A stretch of 64,000 nucleotides of DNA from Neoechinorhynchus agilis (Eukaryota > Acanthocephala): assembly GCA_051530055.1 (NCBI GenBank), contig CM121342.1:5332001-5396000 (forward strand), in the 5' to 3' direction. A program made the translations under genes and the position numbers. Below, in pieces: positions 1 through 11,700 of this stretch. How positions within the stretch are numbered: position 1 is the stretch's first letter; each line of letters begins with the position of its first letter. The notes under the pieces are model-generated. The model saw only the letters and a list, made by a program, of their open reading frames with translations. It was not told the origin of the DNA and made no database searches.

Positions 1-1991
1 AAAACTAGAGAATTGAGGCTCTTTTGGTCAATCGCTTGAGCTTCCTTGTCGTTCTTCGTCTCAATTTCAAGCACTTTTACCTCGAGATCACGAATTTCTC
101 GCTCTTTCTGTTTCACTAAAAACCTGAACTTGTTCATGGTTTCCTCCTTGTCGACCAAAGTGTACTTAAGCACTTCCACTTGTCTATCACTAGTCGCTAA
201 TTTTGCCTTAAAAGTATCCACCTGCTCTTTTAGACGAAGATTCTCCTCGTTAATGGTCTCAGTGATTTCGTTGTCCACTTCACACATCGCATTAAGGTCG
301 TTTAAAGCGGGAGATACTCGTTAATGGAACACACACCTTCATCATCCCATAAAAAAGGAAGGACTTTAAAGGAAGAGGAAACAGTTTTTCCATTCTTTTC
401 AACGACGAGAAATTTGTGTTTAAAAAAGGCAAATCAAAGCGTTTTTCATCAAATTGAATCTAACAAAAATATACAACTCACAGCCGAGCGATACGGCTCA
501 TAGAAAGTGACCAAATACTTTGAACCTAAATCAAAGTTTAATTTCTGATAGAAAAGAGTTAAAGAGCGACATTAAACCAGTACATTTAAAGTATCTCCTG
601 CCAGAATTGTTCATTTAACTCCGATATTTTGTCTTCTAAATTGAGGTTTCTATCTGTAAGGACTGCAACCATTTTCTCTGCTCCCAGGCAGGCATCTGAC
701 TGCTCTTTTAGATCGCGATTAGTTTTCTCAAGATCATCGACTTTCTGACTTAGACTTTCGTTTATCTTCACAGTTGCCTGTAAGTCGCTCTCAAGACCAT
801 CAACCTTCTTTTTGAACGCTTCCATCTTTCTTCGGTCATCTATAGCATTATTACGGAGCTGCATCAGCGCATCACTCATTCTAACAATCTTTTCTTGTTG
901 TTCTTCGTATTTTTGGGACATTTCAAGTTCACCATTCGCACCACTGCCCTCTTGGAGTTTATAGACTTCCATTTGTAATTTCACTTCTTCTAATTCGCGC
1001 TCAAGCTCTGCATTCTTGATTTCGGCAATCTCAAGTCGTTCCTCTGCCATCTCCTTATCGACAGTTATACATTCAATCTGCTCTTCGGATGAACTCATTT
1101 CATTTTTATAAGTCTGATACTCAAGCTCAATTCTCTGTCGCTGACTTTCAGTTTGGTTCAATTTATCCGAAAGCTGGGCCAAGTGGTCCTTTGCTTCTTC
1201 TTTATATTTCTGTAGCTGCTCCAACTGAAGCTTTAACCGTTCAAATCCTTTCATCGATTCCTTGTATTCGTTAAGCTTATTTTCAAGCCCGCCCTTGACA
1301 GATTCTAACTCGGCTACCCGTTCACGGAGTGCACGGACGTTTGTTATCTCTTCGGGGGTCGTTTCTTCACCGCCATATTTCGTTTGGTCGTTCGAAGTAG
1401 AATCAGAAGCATCGGAATCATTGATAAGATTTTGGGCTACTGCGGGAGGGTAGAGGCGATCCTCGTCGTCGTCCTCCTCCTCCGTTTTCGGACTCACTTG
1501 AGTTTTTTTCAATGACCGTACTGAAAGCTTCGAAATACGACTATGAGGTTTTAGAGTTCTTTGTGAAGAGATATTGCTCGACTTTTCAGAAATTTGATTA
1601 TATCGATGATTTGAATCGGAATTTATGGACCGGCGGCGGGGGGACCTCTGAACAGCGCTCCAAAAAAGTCTAACAAGGAAAACTAATAATTATTGGGATT
1701 ATATTTTAGTGGTTTTTTTCAACGATGGCGTATGTTCAAAAAACCCAATAAAAATCATCGATTAGGCGAACGAGATCGTTTTACTTGGGATGATTTTACA
1801 AATATGCCATGAAAAGGTTCACATTCAAAGTATTTTGTTCCCCCGACGCTTCCATCATTTCGTCCGAGCGGAACATTAAGAATAACGCCGATCCATTGAC
1901 CGTTTGCGAATTCAGTTTCTCCAATGAATGCAACAACGCCCTGACCTTTATTTCCGACCGTCACCCGGTCGCCAATATTAAATTTATCCAT
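1..1991 (-). CDS. DCTN1: Dynactin subunit 1 (p150/Glued), 3' part cut by window edge
   Basis: Large dynactin subunit, which ties dynein to microtubules. Exons seen: 1767-1991, 606-1596, 1-301 (continues beyond base 1). The start ATG at 1991 gives MDKFNIG, then a complete CAP-Gly domain (about residues 7-68, with NDGSVGG and HGIFVKSSQ). A short basic Ser/Arg-rich linker follows, then a long coiled coil. In the coiled coil, LGAEKMVAVLTDRNLNLED is near-identical to the dynactin hallmark, and exon 3 (DLNAMCEVDNEI) matches the next segment of vertebrate p150. The basic linker is much shorter than in vertebrates. Both introns can be read as nonconventional; the first also has a GT-AG reading (1648-1784). 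No other gene overlaps; TTI2 starts 260 bp upstream, divergently. Confidence 0.93.
302..605 (-). other. Nonconventional intron in DCTN1 (stem-bounded)
   Basis: 304 nt. The frame of exon 606-1596 closes at a stop (586), while the next conserved coiled-coil segment is in another frame from 301. No GT-AG pair joins them in the right place. Ends pair: GCAGGAGATACT (601-590) with AGTATCTCCCGC (318-307), 11 of 12 pairs. Unpaired flanks are 4 and 5 nt. The join gives ELNEQYDLNAMCEV in frame. Confidence 0.75.
1597..1766 (-). other. Candidate nonconventional intron in DCTN1 after the CAP-Gly exon
   Basis: 170 nt. A perfect 11-bp inverted repeat, ATCGATGATTT (1762-1752) and AAATCATCGAT (1612-1602), sits 4 and 5 nt inside the inferred ends, and the join stays in frame. 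A GT-AG intron (1648-1784) is also in frame, so splicing here is ambiguous. The stem version keeps the last CAP-Gly strand (SSQVK) intact. Confidence 0.45.
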
Positions 1992-2252
1992 CAAACAAAA
2001 ATCAATCACATTGATTTTAAGGGGAAACGTTACACGGAAGAAACATAGACTCAAATCCTTTTAAAATTCGACTAATTGCAAGTTTGGAAAAAGGTGTTTG
2101 GGTTTTCGCTATTCCTCCCCAACTAAAGAAAAAAGTTGGATCGTAGGACGTGAGGAAAGAGATCCGCTAATAAGGAACTTTCCAAAAACAACCGGATTCA
2201 TTCGAGTGTTTAATTCAATAAGCTGAAGAAAAGCCGTGGCTATATCTCTGAG

Positions 2253-3101
2253 ATGGAAATGAATAAGGACGATGAGAAGTTCTGGGATGAATTGAACGTT
2301 GACATGGAAGCGCCCAAAAGTATGGCTGAATTGTTTTGTACGATGAACCAATTGCTAAAGGACACACGAACCCGATCATCGATTCGAGAACGTATTTGTG
2401 ATTTTGTACTATCAAAAGTCAAGTCATACCATTTTCCGAACTTCACTTTTGATCTCGTCAATATTTTTTCTCCGATACTGTTAACAATGATTTATCGCAT
2501 TAGCGATGACCGAGAACAGATTACAGCTCTCAATGCGATCAATCACATCGTTAAAGAATGTACCTCTGAAGCCGTTCATAAGTGTAATCATGCCGACCTT
2601 TTTTATGATGCATTGACAAATTCAAGCCAATTAAATCAATATTCCGCTGGAAGGTCGCCTCAAATTCTCCGTCAATTCCTTTTAACGGCACAATCGATGC
2701 TTACATCATCATCATCATCAATGTGCTGGTTCAATGCGTCCGAGAAACGATTGGAATTACTGAGGTCACTGAGTGATTATGTTCGATTTGAAATGAAATT
2801 CGCAACAAGGCTTGTTGGCTACGAAAACGTTCTTTTGTTGCTCAATGAAGTGGGAAATGACATGATTTTTGTGAGAAAATCGCTGTTTGATCTTGTTTAC
2901 GAGAACTTGAATGTCCTTCGTCGCGGTGACCAGGATGAAAGAAGCCGACGTGAAATTGAGCTTTTAATCATGATTGTTAGAAAGCTTTTTGAAGCGCCAA
3001 TTGCTCAACATGGTTTAGAATGGGATCGCTACTGCGAGATTAGAGAATTAGTTACTGAATGGGATTTCGCCAGAGAAATTGTGGCTCATTCTCAAAGTTG
3101 A
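2253..3101 (+). CDS. TTI2: TELO2-interacting protein 2 (TTI2)
   Basis: Single exon, 282 aa. TTI2 works with TELO2 and TTI1 in the TTT complex, a co-chaperone assembly for PIKK kinases (mTOR, ATM, ATR, SMG1). The segment around residues 70-115 (LLTMIYRISDDREQ, then INHIVKEC and LFYDAL) aligns with the human TTI2 stretch LLTLIDDHSPENQ, LHHIVLN, VLYHALF. The rest is helical (HEAT-like) and diverged. It is shorter than human TTI2 (508 aa), mainly at the N-terminus. The start ATG GAA ATG is the first in frame. Divergently placed from dynactin 1. Confidence 0.75.
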   Translation: MEMNKDDEKFWDELNVDMEAPKSMAELFCTMNQLLKDTRTRSSIRERICDFVLSKVKSYHFPNFTFDLVNIFSPILLTMIYRISDDREQITALNAINHIVKECTSEAVHKCNHADLFYDALTNSSQLNQYSAGRSPQILRQFLLTAQSMLTSSSSSMCWFNASEKRLELLRSLSDYVRFEMKFATRLVGYENVLLLLNEVGNDMIFVRKSLFDLVYENLNVLRRGDQDERSRREIELLIMIVRKLFEAPIAQHGLEWDRYCEIRELVTEWDFAREIVAHSQS

Positions 3102-3214
3102 GTAGGATAAAGATTGTGTTCCCAGACTGACCTTGTCCACATTAACAATCAAAATAACAGTTTATTTTTTAAACTACACTTTTTTGTTTCAATCAGTGTT
3201 GTTGACTAATTTTC

Positions 3215-3982
3215 TTAGGACGATTCCGTGAAGGTTCTTATATGGGCACAACAATCGGGTGACTTTTTTGGCTTGAATTCGTCTGGAAGAGCGACACGTT
3301 TTCCATCGGTCACAATTCTGACTACATACAAATCATTTGTACTGTCATTGATTTCATTGGTCTTCTTTCCATCTATTAAGCTTTCCAGATAACGGAAGGA
3401 TCTTTTCTAGAACAACATAGAGATTGATTTCTTTTTGGATAAATGCCAACATACCTCAAGTCTTCTTGTAACTGGATGATGATTAATTCTTGCTCCACTC
3501 TGTCCACAAACTGGACAACTGACTTTTAAGCACCTAGCACAACCAATGTTACAACTCATACAGTTCACACGGCAAAGTAAACATTGTCTACATAAGCGAC
3601 ATGAGTGGCATACGTTCAAACATGAACAAGGTTCACATTGGCAAGGAGTCAAACAGAGCCTTTTTGCACAATGAGCACAATTGAAACATTGATAGTTCAA
3701 TTGACGCTTTTGGAGACTGTGGAATTGTGAGTTTATTGACGGTTGTCGCACGTAGACCGGACATGGTCCACACTTTTCCGATTGAATCGGATATTGATTC
3801 ACGTACGAGAGAGATTGGTCTTGGCTGCTCAAAAACTGATCTGCCAGGTCCAAAGAATTGTAGCCATTCAAAGGCGTACATATCACTTTACTTTGTCTCA
3901 TATATTGAGCAAATGCGTTGATGCCTGGTAGCCGCCAATCAATGATGATGATAATAATAGTTTGGAGCAAACAATAAATCAT
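3215..3982 (-). CDS. Secreted cysteine-rich protein
   Basis: Two exons (3455-3982, 3215-3406) joined by a 48-nt GTATGT...CTAG intron, 239 aa. The N-terminus MIYCLLQTIIIIIIDW is a signal peptide or membrane anchor. Residues about 95-165 hold a dense run of Cys in C-x-x-C pairs (for example CFNCAHC, CQCEPCSC, CRLCRQCLLC), like many extracellular disulfide-rich or metal-binding domains. The tail is charged and Cys-poor. I do not recognise a family. An earlier TTG-initiated reading is possible, but the ATG at 3982 directly precedes the hydrophobic stretch. Confidence 0.7.
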
Positions 3983-5005
3983 GGGTTTAGACACTGTCAA
4001 TCATGACTCGTTTCTTTTTTCGTTCACAGTTGCTGGGTAACGAAGCAAATTAAAACACACACACACTGAGTTTTCATTCATGAACAAATTAAACTTTATC
4101 ATTTATTAACACATTTTGTTAAGGAAATCCAAATTAATCGTGTGATCTTTTTAAAAAAGAATTCACAAAAAAAAGATCAAGTAAATTCGACCTGGTGAAC
4201 GCGTTTACGTCCATGTAGTCGACGTCGATGGTACAAGTAGACTAACCAGTCGGTGGTAACCTTTCGCGATCATACCTGAATAATGGCAATCCATCTCAAC
4301 TCATCAAATAGCTATCATCCATACGAACACTGTCAAACAATCAGGAATTTCGATATTTTCGATGACCGCCTTCGAAATGAAATGGTAATAAAATTCTCGA
4401 TTTTGCATCATTTCATGCTTGTCCTAATTATGCCCTAATTAACATCATTGTTTTGATCAAGACTGGAACTAATTTAGATCTTATTGGCTACACCCTCTCT
4501 AATAACGGTCGATTTGTACGTAAGATGCAATATCATTCGCTCGTTTAATCGGCTTATATAACTAACAGACTTACCACTTTTTAAAAAATATTCACTCTTG
4601 CGATTCTATATTCGTTGCATTAAAATAGAGAACAATCGGATATGAGCGATTATGCCTCTCTTTTTTTTAATAATCATTGAAACATTCCTAAAAGTATTTT
4701 AAAAATTGGAAATCTTTTTTAGGTCTGCATTTGGTAAATAATTTTTTTTATCAAAAACGTTCCGAATCACGAAGGGTTAAAAAAAGGATTTATTGGGTAA
4801 AGACCTAAACATTAATCCTAACCTCACATATCGACATTTTAAAAATATGATGTATTGCACCTTAATTTTATACTTTTATTTTATAAAATTAAGAACAATG
4901 AAGCTTCTTACACAGCTCAAAAATTTAGAAACAATTAATAATGTTTGTTCTATTGTTTCCCGTGTGGTAATTCATCTAACTTATTTCTTTTCTCATTTTC
5001 AGAAA
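3983..5005. other. Intergenic / 5' region of the SLC6 gene
   Basis: AT-rich. A possible small exon lies at about 4283-4384 (+): an ATG reading about 34 codons (MAIHLNSSNSYH...) followed directly by GTAATA. I could not connect it to a gene. A pyrimidine-rich acceptor ending TTTTCAG at 5002 lies 3 nt before the SLC6 start codon, so a 5' UTR intron or trans-splice site is likely there. Confidence 0.3.
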
Positions 5006-6616
5006 ATGCACCCCAAAAATATTGCGCAATGTAACTTTGCCAAAGTAGAAAAATTCGAGCAATGGTCAACAAAAATGACATTTGCGCTTTCAATCGTTGC
5101 ACTTACGTTCAACTTTTTCCCAGCATTCCAACTTCCTTTTCTCCTTTCTAAAAATGGCGGAGTTGCATTCTTCTTACCGCTACTGTTCTTCACACTCCTT
5201 GTCGGATGTCCACTCATCGGATTGGATATATTTCTCGGAATTGCATATCCAAATGGATCCATTCATATATTCAAGCAAATATTTCGCCCTTTGAAGGGAG
5301 TCGGTGCAATGATGGTTCTTACATGCATTCCAGTCACCATAATCAACAACGGGATTCTATCTTGGATACTTAAGTTTTTAATCGAAACTATTAACGGACA
5401 ACCTCCTTGGTGGTCTAATGAAAATTCTACAATATTCGAAAATTGGATGGATGAATTGTTTAACCCATCGAATAGTCAAAACATAGGCATCAGCATTGAC
5501 TTAGTAGGACCTTTGATGTTGATCTCAGCGATCACATATGGAGCTGTTTTTCATGGACCGAAAAGCATTCAAACTTACTCTTACGTTGGAGTTAATATTC
5601 CACTAATTGGATTTCTCACAATTCTTCTATTTTCATTGACTGACAATGGTCTGATTGGTCTAAAAATATTTCTGAAACCTGATTGGTTGAAGCTTCGAAG
5701 TGTGTCCGTTTGGACGGATGCATGCATTTATGTGCTAAAGACACTTGGTTGTGGAATGGGCATCGTAAGTACCTATGCCCGGTACAACAAACCAAAGATA
5801 TTTACTTCAGTCGAAATTGCAATCATATCATTTATGATCCCGTTATTGTCACTCATTTTCGGTATCGCAGTTAGTTTGGCTCTATTCTCTGAAATTGGAC
5901 CAATTATCGGTCACCAAGAAAGTATCCTTATTCTCGAAGGAAATGGACTTCACAATATTCTTGTTTTTTATCCAATTCACATCAGTATTTCTAATCAACC
6001 TCGCATTCGATTGTTGGTATTCTTTACTGCAGTCCTGGTACTGGGCTTCAATACGATCGTAGCAACAACTGAAACCATTCATTCGGCACTTTCGGGAGTT
6101 TGCAAATTAAATAAAAGATACAGAGGCGTTAGTCGATTTATGGTTGTCTCAATGTGCTTTATCGTTTCACTCCCAACGATTACAACTCGAGGATTCCGCG
6201 TGATCGAAATTATAGACACATTCGCAATTACGCCGAACTTGCTATTAATTGTCGTCTTCCAATTGGCTGGAATTTTCATTGTGCTGGGATTAAAGTTATT
6301 TACGCGGGATGCCGAATTGAACTTAAAACGGCTGGTTGTCACCAAAACCAAAGGGAGATTAATTGTTCTTTGGATGATTAGTGTTATGATTGGTTGTGTT
6401 TTTCTTTACGTGAAATCAATGATCGAAATCGACAAAGATTCGCTTAAATTCGATAGAAATGCGGTAAAGTATGGATGGACTTTGTGCGCTTGCATTGTTT
6501 CTCCAGTCATTTTAAATATCATCTTTGATGTCATCTTCAACTATTGGCTCGAAATCCGAAAGCAAAGAACTCCACTAACGGCTCCACGATTTTCAATTTT
6601 GTGCACAGATGTATGA
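5006..6616 (+). CDS. SLC6-family (neurotransmitter:sodium symporter-like) transporter
   Basis: One exon, 536 aa, about 11-12 hydrophobic helices. The first helix region ends SKNGGVAFFLPLL, the SLC6 helix-1/2 signature (KNGGGAFLIPY), and later helices (for example SVWTDACIYVLKTLGCGMG, matching the W-x-D-A-x-x-Q-x-x-F helix 6-7 region) fit the family. The usual helix-1 motif N-V-W-R-F-P-Y, which helps bind sodium and substrate, is replaced by FPAFQLPFL. The protein is therefore divergent and may not be a typical Na-coupled carrier. Start chosen at the ATG 3 nt after a strong acceptor; the frame is open further upstream. Followed by an AATAAA-type signal near 6640. Confidence 0.8.
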   Translation: MHPKNIAQCNFAKVEKFEQWSTKMTFALSIVALTFNFFPAFQLPFLLSKNGGVAFFLPLLFFTLLVGCPLIGLDIFLGIAYPNGSIHIFKQIFRPLKGVGAMMVLTCIPVTIINNGILSWILKFLIETINGQPPWWSNENSTIFENWMDELFNPSNSQNIGISIDLVGPLMLISAITYGAVFHGPKSIQTYSYVGVNIPLIGFLTILLFSLTDNGLIGLKIFLKPDWLKLRSVSVWTDACIYVLKTLGCGMGIVSTYARYNKPKIFTSVEIAIISFMIPLLSLIFGIAVSLALFSEIGPIIGHQESILILEGNGLHNILVFYPIHISISNQPRIRLLVFFTAVLVLGFNTIVATTETIHSALSGVCKLNKRYRGVSRFMVVSMCFIVSLPTITTRGFRVIEIIDTFAITPNLLLIVVFQLAGIFIVLGLKLFTRDAELNLKRLVVTKTKGRLIVLWMISVMIGCVFLYVKSMIEIDKDSLKFDRNAVKYGWTLCACIVSPVILNIIFDVIFNYWLEIRKQRTPLTAPRFSILCTDV

Positions 6617-7252
6617 TTGTTCAAAATATTAAAGAATGAAATAAAAGTGTAATTTTTTTTACTTTTATGTTTTTTGACTGCGTTCGGTAACTGCAAAAAT
6701 TGCACCGACGGGAATACTCTTAAAACGACGACCTTCTCAGTAATCGCGAATTATTGATTATTTTTGAGTTGTGTGGCACTGTGATTATAGCATTAGAGTG
6801 AATTGGTTTAAAAAGACTCGTAATGCCACCAATTTCCATATGAAATAAAGCTTCAAACTACGTTTGACGACAAAAGATTCTACGACGGTTGGTCCACTCT
6901 AAGGGATTATTTTGTTGGCAGAAAGTCGGCAATGTAGTCAAAAGAAGACTTCAAGATGCAAAGGCAGGTTTGAACATCTCGGAAAAGAAGAGCTTTAATT
7001 TGATATACAGCTGTCTCAAAAATGAAGAATGACCACTTGAATACTAAATACGTCCATGTGAGAATTTTGCGATAGAACCTAAATCTTTAACAATGGATTC
7101 TCAGGAGCAAATCCTGACTAATGTTTTCAGATTCCTGTTGAAAGTTTTTAACGGTGATCTCAAGTTCGCCTAAAAGATTTCCCATACTTGTGTAGTTGTA
7201 AGCAAAATAAAGATTTTAATGTAGAGAGAAATTAGTTCGTTCTTAAGATTGT
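6617..7252. other. Intergenic region
   Basis: 3' flanks of two convergent genes (SLC6-like on +, GST on -). AT-rich; I see no gene, RNA or clear repeat. Confidence 0.5.
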
Positions 7253-7852
7253 TTAATGCGACTTCTTAGCCAAGTATTTGGCAACTCCTTTGTTTGCCAT
7301 AACACTTTCTCTTACGGCCAATAATCCTTTGTGTTTCGCGACTTCTTCTTTATTGAACTCCTCGTAGTTCTCCAAATTGTCAAATACGAAAAGATCGGCC
7401 CAAGTGAGTTTATCTCCAACCATGTGCTTTTCACTTCCGTACATCTTCTTTAACTTTTCTAGTCTCCCTAGAACAAGCGGGATTTCTTCATTTTTGAACT
7501 TTAGTAAGAGCGCTTTTTGATCCTCGCCCTTGCTGTGAAAGCGAGCCTCGATATAGGAGTTTAAGGGATCCAGAAGCGTATCCACGACAGCATCAATCTT
7601 AGCATTTTCAAGGATGCAATCGCTGGCAAGTCCATGCTTCTTTGCAAGATATCGAGCGATGGCCATACTTTGAGGAAGGACGGTTCCGTCGTCTAAGACG
7701 AGAAATGGTAATTGTCCCAATGGAGTGGATGGTTTAACTTCCGGCCACTTGGTCATCGCGATCCGTTCATCAACGAGCTGGACATCCGCGGCTGCCGCTA
7801 TCAATCGCGTGATTTCTCCTTTTGCTCTAAGATCAAAGTAGCAAAACTTCAT
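7253..7852 (-). CDS. Sigma-class glutathione S-transferase
   Basis: Single exon, 199 aa, the usual length for sigma GST / hematopoietic prostaglandin D synthase. The N-terminal thioredoxin-like domain has CYFDLRAKGEITR (catalytic Tyr in YF), the GSH-binding GQLPFLVLDDG and LPQSMAIARYLA segments. The C-terminal helical domain has the N-capping motif LTWADLFVFD. Conjugates glutathione to electrophiles; nematode members are typical detoxification and antioxidant enzymes. Complete and intact. A TATA-like element lies just upstream. Confidence 0.93.
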   Translation of the reverse strand: MKFCYFDLRAKGEITRLIAAAADVQLVDERIAMTKWPEVKPSTPLGQLPFLVLDDGTVLPQSMAIARYLAKKHGLASDCILENAKIDAVVDTLLDPLNSYIEARFHSKGEDQKALLLKFKNEEIPLVLGRLEKLKKMYGSEKHMVGDKLTWADLFVFDNLENYEEFNKEEVAKHKGLLAVRESVMANKGVAKYLAKKSH

Positions 7853-7882
7853 TGCTGTGCAAACGAAGCCGTTTAAACGTGC

Positions 7883-7890
7883 ATTTATAG
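7883..7890 (-). promoter_or_regulatory. TATA-like box of the GST gene
   Basis: CTATAAAT on the minus strand, 31-38 nt upstream of the GST start codon. The transcription start would fall very close to the ATG. Position and motif only; no other element identified. Confidence 0.45.
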
Positions 7891-8125
7891 TCGAAGAAAG
7901 CGTGAATCTCGAGCGTGATTCATTCCTAAGGAGTGCTACACCATTGTTTCAAGAATTAAGCTCCCGCTTGGATTATGCAACCCTTAGGAATTCTTGACAA
8001 ACTCGCTCATGAGTAATGTTCATTGTGTCTAAAACGTAATGACACAAAGTGCTTTTGTATTCATCTGAAAAAGGTTTTTTTATTTAACCATTAAAGCCCA
8101 GCATTTGAATAATCAATAATTTGGT

Positions 8126-8540
8126 TTAAGTGCAATTGACACCCATTTCTGGTTCAACGAGGCAATGTTTTTGCAACCTAACGTTGCGGCGGAGGGTGGA
8201 ACACGGCCACCAAAAAGAATACCTGTGCCTCAAGAGATTCGGAGATAAATTATCAACGATTCCAACGTTCAGTCGTTGACGCTTCATCGATTTCAAGACC
8301 TTTTGAGCCTTCGGTTGAGGCAATGGAGATCGATTTGCATGAAACAGAAGCACCTGACTCTCATCACGGAGTGTCTGCCAAGAATACGAGTGGTCAACGG
8401 CCATCTTCTTTTCCAGCCTTTTAATTACGGTCTGATCAACGAGAACAAATGCTCTCCCATCCACAATCTAAAAGTGTCATTTCTGAGCCATACTCGGCTC
8501 TTCCTACCAAATCGAACCCTATGACGCCCTTATAACTCAT
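8126..8540 (-). CDS. Small unknown protein, three exons
   Basis: Exons 8508-8540, 8223-8467, 8126-8177, joined by GT-AG introns of 40 and 45 nt; phases agree and the product is 109 aa (start MSYKGVIGFDL). The middle exon is basic (IKRLEKKM, LKSMKRQRLNVGIVDNL) and the tail ends EPEMGVNCT. I do not recognise the family. The two perfect mini-introns and preserved phase support a real gene. The second intron is a multiple of three, so retention would also be in frame. Confidence 0.6.
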
Positions 8541-8779
8541 TGGGCTGCCTCGGTTCAATAACGGTGGCATAAAAAGAGTTGAAAAATTAACATATTTCGC
8601 CGGTACCATGCAGATTTACGCAAGTAGTTATGAATGGATGTCTAGCCTGGTCGAATTCGCCAACTCCAACCTTCCAATTCAACTATATATATTTAATCTC
8701 CTCTGTAACTTCTGAGAAAATCCAATTTCTCGCGCATGGTCTTCAGCCGGACATGAGGACAAGGATCCCTTCAAAGCAT

Positions 8780-11700
8780 CCTTCGGATGCACGATAAAAT
8801 ACTTTCTCAAATCAAGGAAATCCGGACATTCTATTTCTATTGCAGCTGTTGAAAGACCAAGACATCATCGAGACGAACTCTGCACAAGTAGACCTCGGGC
8901 CTTTAACCGTTTCTCAATTCATTTTTCTCAAAAGTCCTACTGTGAGCAAGACGATTACGTGTTCCCTCGATGCAATCTCTGCCAGCAATGGGGACATTGG
9001 TGCCAAAACTGTACTCATGAGGTGCAAGCAAAGTGTTGCCACTGCTCCAACACCGACCACAGCTTAGACTGTTGCCCCGATCCACTCAAGAGACGTTGTG
9101 TCAATTGTCAGGGATCTCATGCTGCATTCTTTAAAGGTTGTCTCAAGTTTAAACAATATTTGGCTTGGTTGAAAAATAGAGGAATCAGGTTAGGTACTTT
9201 TATAGCTCGCCGTCAAGCTTCAGCGTCATCGTCTCATGCCTGAACTTCCTTCAGACCTTCGCAAAAGAGAATTCGAATCAGTTGGTGGCCATTGAACAAC
9301 TGGAACTGCGGCAACAACATACTCGTCTTACAGAGGCTTTAGTCAGTTTCGAAAGGACACTTCTGACAAGATTGTCGGATCTACCTGACATACTATCGTC
9401 TGCTTTCACACAACCTAAATCATCCCTCCTTAAAAGGACTATGTCAAATCAAGTTGATGATGATAACCTCACGGACGAATTCGGAATTCGTGAGTCGAAT
9501 CATCAAGGAACAATCAGTCGCAGCCCTCATTTTCCCTAGCTGGCTCAATCCGAAGGCTGAGAATTTGTGCCTGTCACAGTGGAGCTGTGGGGGGAGGCGA
9601 CCAATCTCATTAAAATTACTAATCTCATATTGAGAGCTTCTATTTTTCTTTTCCAAGAAAGTAAAAGTGTATACAATACATCTCAACTTTTCAATTTCCT
9701 ACTTCAATTTGACTCTCCCGAATATGTTTTTTTATCAGTCACAAGGTCTAATTTCTGTCTTCCACACTTCTCTTAATCCATCTTTAATATCTACCTTTAT
9801 TTCAAATGAGCTGTCCTACTCCCATTTTAAATTTTTCTTCGATCGCCGGCGTCTCACTATTGCCAATCTGCACCCCGGCTGTTAAGAATATTGTCAAATG
9901 CCTTCTCCATTCTAACATCGATTTCATTGCTGGCGATTTCAATGACCCTTCGGCGAAATGGTCCAAGGCCATAGTCAACTCGGTCAAACCTCACTACGAA
10001 CTCTCTGCATCTCTTACTCCGTCCAATCACAACATAACGAAAAATATCCACTCATTCTTAGACCTTATTGAAAATGTTTGAATTTGTTAATTCAAGTAGA
10101 GCGGAAGGTGTCTCTCTTTAACTTAGCTGGCCATAACGCTCTAATATGGTCTATTGGAAGTATTAATACTTTAAGGAGAGTCCTACACTTGTCCCCTCTA
10201 AACATTGCTCTGTTCAGATCAGTTGACCAATTGCTTCTATCGCGGAATTATTTAGCCAATAATTTGAATTATGCCCTTCCTCAAATTAATTGTTTTATCA
10301 ATTCAACTGCTAATCTGTATATCTACCAACCACAGAAGGTTTTCTCTAGACCTTACGAAAGCAGATCACTTCGTTTTATTGGGTGTCAACTATATCAAGC
10401 TAAATATTGCGGAGACTTTTTCCTATCAAAGTACTTTCCATTCAATACTGGCAGCTCAGACAACAAATGGCATTTGACGGCGCCTTTTTAGAAACTTTAA
10501 AACCTTTCTCTTCGGAGTGGTGGAATACGATTTCAAGGAAAAACTGATTTTCATGCCTCCGCTTGCGCCAAAGACAATATTCCGCCAATCATATTTCGCA
10601 GATTAATCCGTAACCGCTCTGATTTGACTCAGAATGATATTGCTAAAGTTTGATCTCTTAATCCCAAAATTTCCTCATCCAACAGCACTTCAGGAACCAA
10701 ATGCTACCGCGGGATTGCGTCCTCCACATAGCAAACTTGATGTTGTAGTGTTCCGCCTGGTGGGATATTCAAATTAAGGATGCGACTCCCGCCGGATGTT
10801 ATGTGACGCCTGAATTGAGAATCCCTGTGTTTTAGATCGCTGAAGAAGATCCGAGATAGTGGATCGAAATATCCAATAAAATCTTAAGTTCATTTATCTC
10901 TCTCCTATCAACAAATAACAAGCAATTATCTTTTCAACATATATCTCACGGTACATCTTGTTGGTTAAAAATGGGAAAAGTCAATGCACCCAAAGACCTT
11001 TGCCCGATCTCCTTGCAAATCACCATCTACGAACGTTCTCTAGCGCATAAACTCAATCTTTTCGTCTTGGAGCACAACTGTCCTTTAAAAGGGAAGTCTG
11101 TTCACTCAGAGTTGGCTGATATTCGAACTTTGGCGACGCCGCATATTGACAAAATCTCCCTAAGCTGTCGAAATGATGGAATATTTCAGTGTTCCACATA
11201 ACCTAATTGCTAGGATTCATAATACCCTTTTCTCGAAAGCTTTTTATTACGATGATGCTGGTCGGTGTTCCACAAGGATCGCCACTCTCTCCTATTTTAT
11301 TCCTTTTTTCTTCGCAATACATTGTACAAAATATGACTTTCTAATACAGATGAAATCAGCTTTGTGATGAAATCTCAAAGGGTAGCCAGGCTGAAACTTT
11401 TAATCGAACAATCCATAGAGTATCTAAAGACCAACAAAATTGATCATTAAAACCCGCTCAAGCCGAATACACAGAGACTTCAAACTGTTCTTCACTTTTA
11501 TCCAACAATTCTCAATCTTTTATGCCCAACGAGCTACGATTCTCGGACACACGATCCCAGTCAATTTATCCCCTAGGACAGACATTACTAAAACTTCTAA
11601 AAGTAGCAAAATCGAAAACAACTCGTGCGCCTATAAATTGGGGCTGAGTTTCAATAACCTAAGAACTATATGGAAAACTTGTGCTTTCTCCAACCTTGTT

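Noticed and set aside
8840-10500. Open frames of 60-140 codons at 8.8-10.5 kb as host genes
   Set aside because: Zinc knuckles, GDFND endonuclease and RT motifs show they belong to a decayed LINE.
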